DNA of 64,000 bases from Eleusine coracana subsp. coracana (Eukaryota > Streptophyta > Magnoliopsida > Poales > Poaceae). The stretch lies in assembly GCA_032690845.1 (NCBI GenBank), contig CM064430.1, positions 48,085,882 to 48,149,881 on the forward strand. Direction: 5' to 3'. Shown one piece after another: positions 35,747 to 47,477 of the stretch (position 1 is the stretch's first letter; every line of letters starts with the position of its first letter). The notes under the pieces are model-generated. The model ran no database searches and was not told the origin of the DNA. It worked only from the letters and a program-made list of their open reading frames with translations. Made by a program: the position numbers and the translations under genes.

Positions 35747-36206
35747 GGCAGATGGCACGCTCTGCAAACTCACTGCAAGCTCACACTTTGAGGATGTCCT
35801 GTGGGAGTGAAGGAAGCAGTGACCGTGGGAGTGACCGGACCGAGTGAACCAGACCGAGTAAAATGCTCCTCATTTTATCATGGCCTCCGGTCGACTCTAG
35901 GGGCCCGCCTGCGGTGTCAGGCGATGCGTGGTCGACAAGCAGGGGAAAGTTACTGTGCGCATGTTGAATTTGTTACCCACGCCACACGATAAGAGCCAGT
36001 CAGCAGTGCGCAGTGTGGGTGCTTCCCCCGCAACAAACAGGCTATGAACGAACACACCCACCGGGACTAATACAGTATATCAGATTGGGGAGGAAGATTG
36101 GAATTAGCAATTGATAAAAAAGAAAGGATATAGACTCGCGTGAGTAGAAAACAAGTAGAAAACAAAAGATATTTATTTCAATTCTATCATCAGTTATGAC
36201 TTAGGT
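35747..36206. other. 5' flank of paralogue D
   Basis: Putative promoter side of D, with no other gene. The bases next to the ATG (TTTGCAGAGCGTGCCAT) are nearly the same as those before copy E. Confidence 0.35.
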
Positions 36207-36566
36207 TGTGTTTCCCAGGACTTATGCTGCTGTTTATTGGAAGTGTTTATACTCTATAAATAGTTCGAAGTACTAAACAACAAAATAACATAAGTATTTA
36301 TGGGGTATAAACACCTATAAGCACTTTACTATTTTGTACTACTATAAATAATTTGGGAAAAGTAGCAAAACGTAGCTTTTAGTGCTTATGGTGATCCTCT
36401 CTCTCAGCATAAGCAGTTTGGACAAATAAGTATAAATAATTTTACCAAATGGGTTAACTGCTTATACTACAATAAGCGTAATAAACACTATAAGTAGTTT
36501 TGACACAATAAACACTTTTAACACTATAAGCACTTTGAGTATAAGCCCTGCCAAATACACCCTTAT
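36207..36566. mobile_element. AT-rich MITE, about 360 bp
   Basis: The left end TTAGGTTGTGTTTCCCAGGACTTAT matches the reverse complement of the right end, TAAGGGTGTATTTGGCAGGGCTTAT. The interior repeats TATAAGCA/TATAAGTA words. It abuts the plastid-derived segment. Confidence 0.6.
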
Positions 36567-36587
36567 GAGTTCGAATCTAAGAGAAAT

Positions 36588-36905
36588 TTTAGATAATGTT
36601 TCCTACCCTGAAATTTTTCTTGTCTTTCCCTAATGCTACGGAGAAAAAGAGGATTGAGTCAAAAGAAAAGACTATTTTGGAGTTTTATCAACAATTTGCT
36701 TGTGTAGGTGGGGACCTCATATTTTTGGAGTCCTTATGTGAGGAATTACAAAAGAAATTTTCTCAACAAAAATATGAATTAGGAAGAGTTGGTCGACGAA
36801 ATATAAATCAGAGACTGAATCTTAATATATCTCAGAATAATACATTCTTGTTACCACGAGATGTATTGGCCGTTACAAATCTTTTGATTGGAATGAAATT
36901 TAGGT
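36588..36905 (+). pseudogene. rpoB: Plastid rpoB fragment in nuclear DNA (NUPT)
   Basis: The translated segment matches the plastid RNA polymerase beta subunit: [61 protein letters not shown] and [20 protein letters not shown]. Only about 105 of some 1,070 residues are present. The first few codons ([10 protein letters not shown]) are in a different frame from the rest, so a frameshift has accumulated. Substitutions relative to the plastid gene as I remember it suggest an old insertion. Similarity stops after GMKF. The 148-codon open frame running to 37042 is a chance extension. Confidence 0.85.
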
Positions 36906-37764
36906 CGGACAGTTGCAGACGATTGTTTTGGTTGCGTCGATGCGGCAAGGAAGCCGTACGTTTTTCACAGAAAGAGAAGACCATCATCTTGTCCAAGATC
37001 GCGCTGCTCATAATCAGGGTTTACAAAACTAGTGCTAACTAGCTGGTTATCCCGGTTAACTGAGAAACTAATTTTGACCGGTCGTGCTAACCGGCCAATT
37101 CCTCCCAAATAACCGTAACTAATTACTTTAGCTAAACGGTTAACTGGTCAGTTTTCTAGTTAACCGATCGATTTTTCATCAAACTGAATCGATCGGTTCT
37201 AACGACTTCTTAAACTCTGTCCACGATTAGGCCCGTGGATTGTTTTGGTTGCGTTGCCCAAACCAGCCTGCCGGTTCTTCTTCTTGTTTGCTCAAGTGAG
37301 TCGTGACCGAAAAAATGTTTACAGCACCAGTTAACGAACCACACCATACTTGTGTTTATAGGACAGTATCTAATCTAAACTCAAAAGAAACGCCGCGCCG
37401 ATCCAGGTGATTATTCGATCGGCTCAGCATACCAATTACCACCACACTACACCAAAATCTCGCAAAAACTGCAAAAATCCCTGATTGAGCTCCTCACCGT
37501 GCCTCGGGCAACGTGAACGTCTGCCTTGCGGTGCACGACGTGCAGCTCTGACGACGGGAAGACTCCTCTGGATTCTGGACTCTGACCACGCGCGTAGCTC
37601 CTTCCGCTGCCACTGCCAGGCTTCGGCCATAACCGGTGACCATGTGTTGCGCCTGCAGTCCGCCGCATCCATCTGATCGAGCACAGCTGACAGTTTTCTT
37701 TTTCCGGCGCGGCGAGTACAATTTTTTTTTCCGGCGTGGCGAGTACAAATTTTTTGGGTGTTTA
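36906..37764. other. Spacer, no supported gene
   Basis: Around 37040-37200 the words GGTTAACTG, CTAACCGG and TTAACCGA recur in both orientations, so this is probably repeat-derived. A 22-bp word CTGCCTTGCGGTGCACGACGTG (written CTGCCTTGCG + GTGCACGACGTG) at 37521-37542 recurs at 60676-60697. Confidence 0.35.
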
Positions 37765-38353
37765 GGATGTGTTTGTTTTGAGGACAAGGTTGGATAAGAT
37801 ATGGTCATTCAGGTTTTTCTGAATGAGATGATCTAAGTTATGTGTTTGATTGAGTGGATGAAATAATCTAGTTTTATATTTGGTTGGATGGATGAATAGA
37901 TAGGACAAGATCATATAATTAAATTATAGATTTTTATTATTAAGTAATAATAATTAACTATACACTAATTAGTATAATTTATAATAATGATTTTAATCTT
38001 ACCATAATAATTTATAATAAATAATAAATATGTTAACTATTATTAATCCTAGTATGATCAAACTCTCATCATATACTAATCAATATCTTATTACTTATTA
38101 ATTATAATATCACAGTAATAAATATTATTTATTATTAAATTACACTAATAATATCTAATTACTTTAATAATTGTCATTATTACACAACTTGGACATGCTC
38201 ATCCAGTCATTTTTGTCGGACAGACTCATCCAACATATTAAGAGAATATTCCTCTTCCAGTTCATTCCTATCTAGCCTGGCCGTGAAACAAACACTAGAC
38301 TAGATGATCCTGTCCAAGACTATCCAGTCCAATCCAGCGAAACAAACACACCC
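37765..38353. mobile_element. Tourist-like MITE (589 bp)
   Basis: The left end GGATGTGTTTGTTTTGAGGAC and the reverse-complemented right end GGGTGTGTTTGTTTCGCTGGA form terminal inverted repeats. TTA flanks both sides (37762-37764 and 38354-38356), as in PIF/Harbinger-type elements. The interior is AT-rich. Confidence 0.7.
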
Positions 38354-38389
38354 TTAAAGGACCTCTAATTTTGGGGTCTAGAATTTAGA

Positions 38390-38678
38390 GGGGTTTTTGT
38401 TTCAGGCCTCTAAATATAGATCAATGACAAAATACAGTCCATAACCCATCCATTAAATAATGAGATGAATTTATTAAACCTAATTAGGTAATGATTAGAT
38501 AATATGATACTACAGTAAACATCTCCTAATAATGACTTAATTAAGTTTAATAGATTTATCTTACAAATTAGCATCTAATTATGTATTTAGTTTTATATTT
38601 AATCACTGTATTTAGCATAACATTCGAAGGATTGATAAGACAATACTAAAATTTAGAAACCAGAAAACGAACACATCC
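38390..38678. mobile_element. AT-rich MITE, family 1 copy D
   Basis: Family 1 signature: GATTAGATAATATGATACTA, CAGTAAACATCTC, AAGTTTAATAGATTTATC. The right end is CGAACACATCC. It is in the same orientation as B and C. Confidence 0.65.
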
Positions 38679-40156
38679 AAAGTTTAACATTTAAAATTAG
38701 GTCCTTTTTATTTTTTCAATGCTCGCTCATCTGTTGACCTACCCTGCATACAAAGATAAGGCTTGGTTCATGTCAAAAAAACAAAACCTTGGTACTAAGA
38801 GGCATGAAATTTAAGCAAAAGCAGAACAAATGACAGATAAATGTCAGGACAAAAGAAACTGCATGATCTTACTGCTCTAAATCACCCATCATTGAGTAAT
38901 GAACAAATGACAGATAAATGTCAGGACAAAAGAAACTACATGATCTTACTGTTCTAGATCACCCATCATTGAGTAATGCAATGCCACAGCCAATGTAACC
39001 TAGAGACTTTCAAGTCCCATCCTGGCAATGTGATAAATAGCATCAAGGTGAGGGCATATAAACAGAATATTAAATCAGTTATTCGAATGGTGTATTATCT
39101 ATCAAAATTGGATCCTCAAACATCCATATAATAGGAAAAATATGTATTCATAGAAATAGAAGGATGGTCACGCTTGTATGATAGTTGCCTTGAGGGATAG
39201 AAAGCAAAATGAACTAAAATCTTATAAGATACATTGCCCTCACGGACTAACCATGTGATTGAAGCTTTTGCCTGTAATTAAATCCAGTAACAGTAACAGT
39301 ATGGTTAATATAGACCAGAAGCATAGTTTTATGATGTGTATCTGGAAATACTACATTCACACAAGGTTCAAGTACAATAAGCAACATTTTTCTGCTATGA
39401 ACATTTGATTTTAGTTAGACTAAAATAATTTGAAACAGTTAAATTATTAGCGAAGCCTACAAACTTCCTAAACGTTGTTTTTGGGGAGTACTGGTTACCG
39501 AAGCAACGCATGGTTTCTTCATGAATCATGTGAACCAGGAATCGGTTATAATAAATTTGATAGAAGCAACATAATGAAAATTGGATCTATGAGTAAAAAA
39601 ATGTTTAAAAAAGAGAAGATTGGATTCTAAGAAAGGATAAGCATCTAAAAGAGGAAATTCAAGACTATGAGACCATATAACAGAATGCTACACAATATCA
39701 AAATAAATTAAAAGAAATTGACAACTGAAATGAAAACACAACATTCTCCCGGCAATGCCTGTCTGCTAGAGCAGGCCCTTCATACAACAATGCTCTATAC
39801 AAAACTTCTATTTGCCAGGATTTCTATCTTGTTTCACTTTCATATCTGTTTATGGATAGTAAGTTCACAGCATTGCATGTTCTACCATCAGCAAAGCCCG
39901 GTTTCCAAAATTTGATAGCATCACCGTGGCATGAAAATGATGAAACAGAGACTGATGGAAGGACGACATGAAGGCTATCCTGGGTAACCAATTAAATACA
40001 AGTATCTTGAGCTAACAACAGAATCTCCACGCCTTTAATCCCAAGCAAATTGGGGTAGGAATCTCCAACGAAAGAAAAATCCTTTTGAAATGGATGCCTA
40101 TTGTCCATAAGACTGACACTAATATCTCTCAGTCTTATAACGACGAATCTCTTGTC
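38679..40156. other. Intergenic, AT-rich, with a 77-bp tandem duplication
   Basis: No supported gene. 38824-38977 holds two 77-bp units beginning GAACAAATGACAGATAAATG that are nearly identical. Confidence 0.4.
38824..38977. repeat. 77-bp tandem duplication
   Basis: Units at 38824 and 38901 differ at only a few bases. Confidence 0.9.
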
Positions 40157-40170
40157 AAGGAACGACGAAT

Positions 40171-41088
40171 CTCTTGTCCCCCGCGTCGCCCCTCTCGGGC
40201 GGCACGGGCGGAACCCTAACGGGCCGCCGCCGCCACCTCCCTCCCCCGCCTCGCCGCTGCTCGAGCATGCCGCGGCCAACGCGCGCGGGTGCTAGGACGG
40301 CGGCGGCGTGGCGCTCCCCTCCCTGATGCGTTTCTCCCCCGCCACAGGGAGCTCGGCGGAGCCACGACGCCGGCGGCGTCCTCGTCGATTTTGACGGCGG
40401 ATCTGCGTCCGTGGAGGTCGTAACTGGTTGCTGAAGGACAGATCTGGCTGCGCCCACGTCGGAGAGGCAGCGCGTGGCGTACGGCGGCGGCGTCAGTTGT
40501 GGCAGGTCGGGTCGGGGCGTCGGGCTGTACGCGGCGGCGTTTCTTCTTCAATTTGGGCGTGGAGCCCCACGTGCGACGGTGTCGGCTGCCTCCATGGCGG
40601 GGGATGTGGCGCTCATCGCGGGCCAGTGCCGGTAGCCACCATGGTGGGGGCGCAGGCGACTCTTGGCGCTCGACGTTGATGATGGGTGCGATGGCGGATG
40701 GTCGCGGTGGTGAGGCGCGGCGGGCTGAGCTCGTCGGCGCTGGTCGTTGGGAGCCCGCAACATGGGACGAAAGTCTTGCCTGGCATCTCTAGCGGGGCTG
40801 ACAATGTCGACACCCCCGGGTGCCGAATTCCTTGCTGGAGGCATTGTTGTGAGGTTTACTGGGTTCCTTGGAGGCTTCTCTGTCGTCGAGACCTCCAGTC
40901 GTTTGGGATGCAGGTTTGGATGGTGGTGGTCATCTTCTTTGAGTCCGTTAGTTGCATTTGCTTCTATCGTTTTGGTGGTTGTTTGTGTCGGCTGTGTGTG
41001 TTCAATGTACTGTCCTTGGTTGTTTCTAGGTGTTGTAACAAGTTCTTTTCTATCTTAATGCGAAACATGCAAAGCACAATCTTGAAAA
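40171..41088 (+). mobile_element. GC-rich retroposon (non-LTR type) with 14-bp target duplication
   Basis: AAGGAACGACGAAT at 40157-40170 and AAGGAACGACAAAT at 41089-41102 flank a 918-bp insert that ends in an A run after CACAATCTTG. The interior starts GC-rich (GGGCCGCCGCCGCCACC) and ends in a T-rich tail, as in LINE-derived or processed sequences. Frames inside (for example 40499-40792) show no domain. It is either a non-autonomous LINE derivative or a processed transcript; I could not name the source. Confidence 0.65.
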
Positions 41089-41102
41089 AAGGAACGACAA
41101 AT

Positions 41103-41616
41103 ACATAAGTAGTCGCATATGAACAATATTGGCATGGTTGTTTTCATCCCCATTAGAATCTTTAAAGATCCTTGTTAGTCAAGTGGTGACAGGCAAATTG
41201 CATACTCATGTAATGTGTATGGAGGAAGAAGTACCCTCCGTAAGGAACTAGAGCAGTCACCGTGTCCTACAAGCTACCCCAACTTTCATCTGTGCTGCGC
41301 CAAAACCACTTTTTCTGTTGTACTTATACTGTCTTCTTCTTTTAATGGACTGATGAGTTTCAGACTCCCAAAGCTATCACCAAAATGACTCATAGAAGGA
41401 AGATCCATGTTTTCGTGTAAGATGGCTTTGAAGTTTAAGATGTCATTAGCATAGAACACATAACCTCATCTACAACAGCCAGAACAAGAGAATATGATGC
41501 CAAAACTAACTTCTTAAACATTCTGCCAACTAGATTCCCAACAGAGTTTTGCAGTGGTCAATTCTGCAGTGTTGAAGGGCACTAAATGACGTGGTAAGAC
41601 CGCCGGTTTTCACATT
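41103..41616. other. Spacer, no supported gene
   Basis: Nothing recognised between the retroposon and the gene-like exons downstream of INDH. Confidence 0.3.
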
Positions 41617-42515
41617 TCAAATGGCAATCAAGGCAGGCAAAAACATATCTGACAATTGAAAATAAACCCATTTTGGACTACATCCTTCACCATCATATAA
41701 ATTCTGAAGATCTGCCGCAAAGTTCCACTGTATAACCGACTGGTGTAGCTCAAGAATGGCAACCAAAATACAATTTGCATTGTATTGATGGCCCTCACAA
41801 GTTACTGATTCATCTGGTGTTAAGACAAAGCCAATAAAATAACCTGAAAAGATAGACAAGACTTTTAAACACTTCCACCGACAGCTGCATGATGCTTCAT
41901 CCACAGGTCAACTAAAAAACCTGAGGTCATTTGCTATTGGTTTCCACCGTAGTCCTCAGAGGACATTCATTATACCAGAACTTCAAGATGGACAAAGTAA
42001 TGTCACATATGCTAAACGATACCGCTTCTGCTGAATGAGGTAATAAAGATTTCACAGGAAAGATGGTTTGGTATTTTCCATTACAAACAGATGCAGTGAC
42101 CGTGGTCATAAAAGAACGTAACCAGTTTCTTGGACCTGATATACCATCCTTCAACAATGGACACTCAGCAGGGCTCCATTCTTTCCACTCCCCGTCCAAT
42201 TCTTTGGTATCAGACGTGGAAGTAATTGTTAGTGTGCTACTCTAAAAAAAATGAAAAAACTGATAGTGTGCTACTGTAAGAGTGAAGGAATGCATGAACT
42301 GTGATAGAGTTACAACAAGTTCCTTAAAAGTTGGTTCATCAAGCTGGTTAGAAGAGAAACAACAGTATCCCATGCTAGAGACTTCACTCTTGAATAGAAG
42401 AAAATAATTCAAAGACTGCTTCACTATAGGTATCTGAGAGAGCACTAGGTGATTCAACTGTCGACTGACAATTTTAGTTACAAGAATACTACTCTGCAGT
42501 AAATCATTTTGCTAC
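41617..42515 (-). pseudogene. Unidentified spliced-gene-like segments
   Basis: Three minus-strand stretches look protein-coding in composition. The first, about 42262-42515, opens after CTGCAG and contains IVSRQLNHLVLSQIPIVK and GYCCFSSNQLDEPTFKEL. The second, about 41939-42241, follows a T-rich stretch ending in TTTAG and contains KEWSPAECPLLKDGISG and LRSFMTTVTASVC. The third, about 41617-41843, follows CTTTTCAG and contains GFVLTPDESVTCEGHQYN and AILELHQSVIQWNFAADL, ending with a stop. Joins between them could not be made cleanly, which suggests a decayed or partial gene. The family is not recognised. They begin only about 80 bp past the INDH stop. Confidence 0.4.
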
Positions 42516-42597
42516 TCAACTCACAACAACACTTCTTCAAAAAAGGATACAGTACGGTTACACAATGAAACAGAAAAAATGTTCACATGGGCATCTC

Positions 42598-45500
42598 TCA
42601 AAGCAAGATTTCTGGGCCCCTACTTCGCTCCTCAGCCAACTCCTTGACCTTCTGCTTAACCATCTCAGCAACATGTATGTAGGCATGCGCTGATGCTGAG
42701 TCTGGTGATGCTACGACAATAGGTTTGCCTTCATCTGAACCGGTTCTGATGCTAATTTCCAGAGGTATCTATTGAGCACAAATAACAGTGTATATCATAA
42801 GGACATAAGTACATTTACCACATTAACTGGTATCTTATTAACAAAAAAGGTAAACAAATTTAGACTGTTCATTCCTCAATAGAATGTTCGCTACACTCCA
42901 CATTCATTATTTTCTCATAACAGTAACAGTTACCATGCTTGAAAATTGTCAAAATAAAATAATCTGAGAACTGATATGATGAGCATAACCATCGTAAGGG
43001 AAGAAGTTCGCGCCAGTCAATCAATTGTGAGAAGACCCACTCACCTCACCAAGTAATTCCACATCCATTTCCTCTGCAGTCCTCCGAGCTCCACCCATCC
43101 CAAAGATGTAAGACTCGTCACCACACTTTGGGCATTTAAAACAACTCATATTCTCTACTAACCCCAAAATCTGTGAAAATAACAAGCTTAGTTGTGCTGG
43201 GAGCACTAGGCATATCAGTAGAAACATGAAACTAACTTTTGCACTGTAAAATGGAATATGTTTTATCTAGACTAATATTCAAATTACTACAAAACATTTA
43301 TTGATGGTGTTAAAAAATTAGATAGAAATGAAGGGTAACAAAAGAAATGAAGCGTAAACATAAAATTGTCTCTCAAAAGGTATTTGAAATACAATAGTGA
43401 CAAACAGTACTAGAAAAGGTTATATCAACTGTACAGGAACTTGAACTTTGCGAAACATGTTGGCTCCTCTTCTAGCATCAATTAGAGCAATATCTTGAGG
43501 AGTTGAAACGATTAAAGCCCCTGTAGAAAACAAATTTAAATGAGAAAATAAAATCTGCCTGAAACAAACATTTACAACTATGTAGGAAAATGCAAAAAAA
43601 ACAAAAACAAAAAAAAAAACCTGATAACCGAAGCCTTTGGGACATTGATAGTTGAGCATCACCAGTGCCTGGGGGCATATCAACAACAAGAATATCTAGA
43701 TTCCCCCAGGCTACTCCCCTCGTCATCTTCTCAAGAGCACTCATTACCTGATACGAAGAAAAGTAGAATTGGGTGTTTATGACCACGAAGTTTGACAAAC
43801 GAACACAGATAGGAAAGAGCATTCAGCTAAAGTATTTTATAACTACGTAACAAACTCTGCATGACCATTGTATTTCAATGAAAGTAAAATCCAGTGCATA
43901 GCAAAATTTTGCTATGTATGCAAATGAAGGGAGCATACAAAAGTAAATTTTATTAGCAGCAATAACTTCCCGTTTGTCACTTAACAAGTTCACCATCTAC
44001 AAATTTCCATTGTAACAATATCATGGAATAAAAAAGAGAGCAAAATGTCCACTTACAACAGTACTTCCTGATTCTGCACACCCAAGGTGCTCTAAATATA
44101 CAATAACAGAAAGCAACTCAAAGTGCAATAACAGGCTCATGCTCAACCCTGGCTCAATATTTTCAACTTATTCTATCACACAATAAAAATGACAAAAAAG
44201 AAAAAAAAAACATCAACAGTCAAACATGGATAGACAATTCACATGTGATTTAACAGAAGCACATGCAAAAACAAACCATAGGACCTCTCCAAACAATTGG
44301 TGCATCTTTGTCTACAAGAAAACCAATGGACATGCAGCGTACTCCATGGTTCTCAACTGGAATCATCTTCATGTCTGCAGATGGAAAAGAGATAATTAAA
44401 ATTTTGTGCATTTACAATGAACCAACAGAGAAAGATTAAGAAAATTCATCTTAACATAGCAAAAAAAATTATGATGTGTATGATAGCGAGTAGAAATATT
44501 AACCACAGTATTGGTAAATGGGGATCATAAAAGGATTTTTCATTAAAAAAATACAAAAGAACAGTCAAGCTCTTCCAAATATCAATACTCAACTCTCCAC
44601 TCAAATATTACATAGTTGAAAATCATGATGAATGCCAAGTGATTTTGCCTTGTCATAGTTTGAGACCTCTGAATTTATTCTATCCAACTTATGTGGACAG
44701 AAAGGAATAAATTTGATGTATTGCAGCTCCCACCTGCATTATAGCTCTGATTGTACCTAAATTCAAACATGTAAACGATAAAACTAGTGGTATAGTTTAG
44801 TTGGTATAACTGAGAATAAAATGTTGGTGCACTTTGTCTTTTAAGTTTGGGACAATTGCGTTTTGACCACAGTTTTAAAGTTTAATGGTGATATGGCCAC
44901 AGATTTTTAAACTTTGTGATTTTACCATTACTTTTTGAATCTGAACCCTCCGTTAGCCATACATTTCAACCAGCGTCAGTTTGGATTGAAATAAAAAATT
45001 AAAAAAAAAGAAAAAAAATCGGATAAGAAAAAGGGAAGACAAAACTGCCCCCGGCTTCTCTGTCTCTCTCCCGTTCTCAGTTTGGTTCTCTCTCCCGTGG
45101 TGTTCTCTCAGTTTGGTTCTCTCTCTCCCGTGGTGTTCTCTCAGTTTGGTTCTCTCTCTCCCATGGTGCAGCACTGCAGTGGCAGGCAACGGACAGAGGC
45201 CTGGCGGTGCACGCGCGGGGGTGGAAGGAGGTGAGGTCGTGGGCGCAAGGGCAGTCCCGTGCGCTGGCGGAAGGAGGCCATGCCCCCGGCTAGAAGCGCC
45301 TCAGATGGGTGCGGCGGCTCTTGCCCCCAGCCCGTCGCTCCTCATCCCAGCGCGCCGCCTCCCTCAGAGTCCGTGCCAGTCCTCGATCTGGCCGCGGTAG
45401 GGGGTGCACCAAGCGCCGCCGCACTGATTTGCGCCATCTTCGGCCATCCGAGTGGCTGCCGTGGCTAATACTGTTTGAAAATGTGTATAAAAACAAAAGC

Positions 45501-47335
45501 TACCCAAATGATGCCAAAAATTATGTCCAAATTTTTATAATTTTAAAATTAAATTTCTGTTTGGAATATGAATGTACATCAAAACTATGGTAAAAATTAT
45601 AAAGGGGCAATTTCGTCTTTATCCAAGCAAGTTAACACCGTTTGAGTTCCCTAACAGACTTGTGGTACAAGTTTAGTTCAGATTCAAAAGCTGATGGTAA
45701 AATCACAAAGTTTGAAAAACGATGGTGAAAACGCAATTAGAATCTAAAACAATGGTTGTTATGCAATTGCCCCTTTAAGTTTTGGGTTTTGGGCACACTG
45801 AATAACGAAAGCTAAGTAAATTGTTTTCTTCTCTGTATTTGGGCAGGTCAAAAATCTGGCTGTAGTAGAAGAAGATGAGATTATAGTACGTTGAACATTT
45901 GAATACAAAATACCGTTTATTCCTATCAGCACTAATCATTTACTATGTGGTTTACACCCTCCATTTTTATTTTCTTATCATAGCAAGTAAATAAAAACAG
46001 AGAGAAATGTGAAATCAAGTAAATATTCATTAATTTGTCTGGTATAAATAAATTCAGGCAATTAAAATTATAGATCAGAACTCAACAAAACATGTTTATT
46101 ACAAAGACTATACAGATACAAGTACGTACAATTCTAAACTTCAAAAAATTCACTCACAAGTATGCAAGGAAACTTTAAAATCGTATACATTCTTGCCAAG
46201 GAAGCACAATGTTTCGTAAGCATCATAACTTTAGAGTTTTGATAGAAAATAGGCATCTGATGTAAGAGATCAGCTGATACCTTCGCTTACTTCAGGCTTG
46301 GCATGGAGATTCATCATTGTGGGAATAGATGGTCCATATATATCCGCATCAAGCAAACCAACCTTCAACTTAAACTTCTGGGCAAGTGCTACAGCAATGT
46401 TAACTGCACTAACACAAGGCAAGTGTCAAGCCATAGGTGAAATGTTTGGATAAAAGATCGCATGCAATTTGGTGTCTGCACAGCACTATAAACCACCAAC
46501 TAGAAATTGTCCAGCTCAGTTCAAAAGATGTTTAGCTGACATCATGTGGGCATAGCATCAGTTTAGGAAAATGTGACTACCGCTATCCTTCTAGCGACTA
46601 CATTGTCAGGGAAATTAGAAAGTGAACCAGAAATTATGCACCTATAATCATCATCATATATGGTAATCAATGGACGAAAGTTGAGACCATTTCTACATCA
46701 ATACAATTAGTAGGAAACACTTTCAGTACAGCATAATTTCTACTTCAATGTGGATCACCAAATCATGACTCTGCACCCATATTACATCTAAAAAGAATTG
46801 GAGAACAAATGCCTCGGTACTGAGAAATGGATACCTGCAGTAGTGGACTTGCCCACACCGCCTTTCCCGGAGGCAACTGCGATGATGTCACCCACGCCGG
46901 CGATAGAGGGGCCGCCCTTTGCTGCGGTACTGTAGCATCTTGCCCCACCAAGCAAAACCTAGACGAAAAGGAATGGTGAGAAGCTAAGATTGAAGAAATG
47001 ACACAGCATTTCTGGATTCCTGAACTCTTACGGGCATGGATAAGAATTTGGTGATGAATCTTGGGGAAGAACTGAAATCTATGGGGGTGAAAAAAGAAGA
47101 ATCGCAGAGTTCCTGTCTCACCGAGCTAGAGGCCCCCCAGAGCATCAAAAAGAAACAATTCGACCACATGACGAGCGTGAGCCCACTCTTTTCCTTCCTG
47201 CTACTGCAACAGTGAGGAGAGGGATCCTTGCAGTCGCGACAGAGGAAGACTGGCAGGAGGCGTGAGTGAGGGATCCTTGCGTGATGAGAAAATAGGGCAT
47301 ACCGCTCGCTGCAGCCACAGGACTCCCACGCGCAT
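42598..47335 (-). CDS. INDH: Mrp/NBP35-type P-loop Fe-S protein of mitochondrial complex I assembly (INDH/NUBPL-like, 295 aa)
   Basis: Eight exons join in frame: 47303-47335, 46835-46958, 46281-46403, 44277-44374, 43621-43747, 43435-43520, 43045-43170 and 42598-42768. The start [11 protein letters not shown] plus [11 protein letters not shown] looks like a mitochondrial targeting peptide. Then come the deviant Walker [27 protein letters not shown], the Walker B-like region [14 protein letters not shown], the Switch-type [14 protein letters not shown] and the paired cysteines [11 protein letters not shown]. The protein ends [12 protein letters not shown] (human NUBPL) delivers Fe-S clusters to complex I. 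Length fits the family (about 300). An alternative first exon exists: a frame open to an ATG at 47169 also reaches a phase-0 donor at 47032, but the chosen start gives the better transit peptide. Confidence 0.9.
44849..45773. mobile_element. MULE-like element with GC-rich cargo, in INDH intron 3
   Basis: The terminal inverted repeats are long (about 110 bp, imperfect): GGGACAATTGCG at the left and GGGGCAATTGCA at the right complement, both continuing to AAACTTTGTGATTTTACCAT and TTTTGAATCTGAAC. The 9-bp target duplication TTTAAGTTT is perfect (44840-44848 and 45774-45782), as for Mutator-like elements. The 400-bp centre is GC-rich and lacks transposase, as in Pack-MULEs that carry host gene pieces. 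It lies inside the large intron 44375-46280 of INDH, between the exons ending at 46281 and starting at 44374. Confidence 0.85.
45078..45166. repeat. 31-33-bp minisatellite within the MULE
   Basis: CAGTTTGGTTCTCTCTC..CCCGTGGTG recurs starting at 45078, 45109 and 45142. Confidence 0.75.
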
Positions 47336-47477
47336 GCTGCAGTCTCTGGACGAGATCTAGCCTGCTGCAGGTCTAAGTACACTCGCGCTGGCGTGGCTAG
47401 TCGAGCACCCAGCCTTAGCGCATCAAGACAAAGCTCTCAGCTATCGCAGGCCACTCAAGCGACCTCAATGTTTCCTG

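Noticed and set aside
36596..37042. 148-codon frame taken as a native gene
   Set aside because: Its first 100 residues match plastid rpoB and the rest is unrelated, so it is a transferred fragment with a chance extension.
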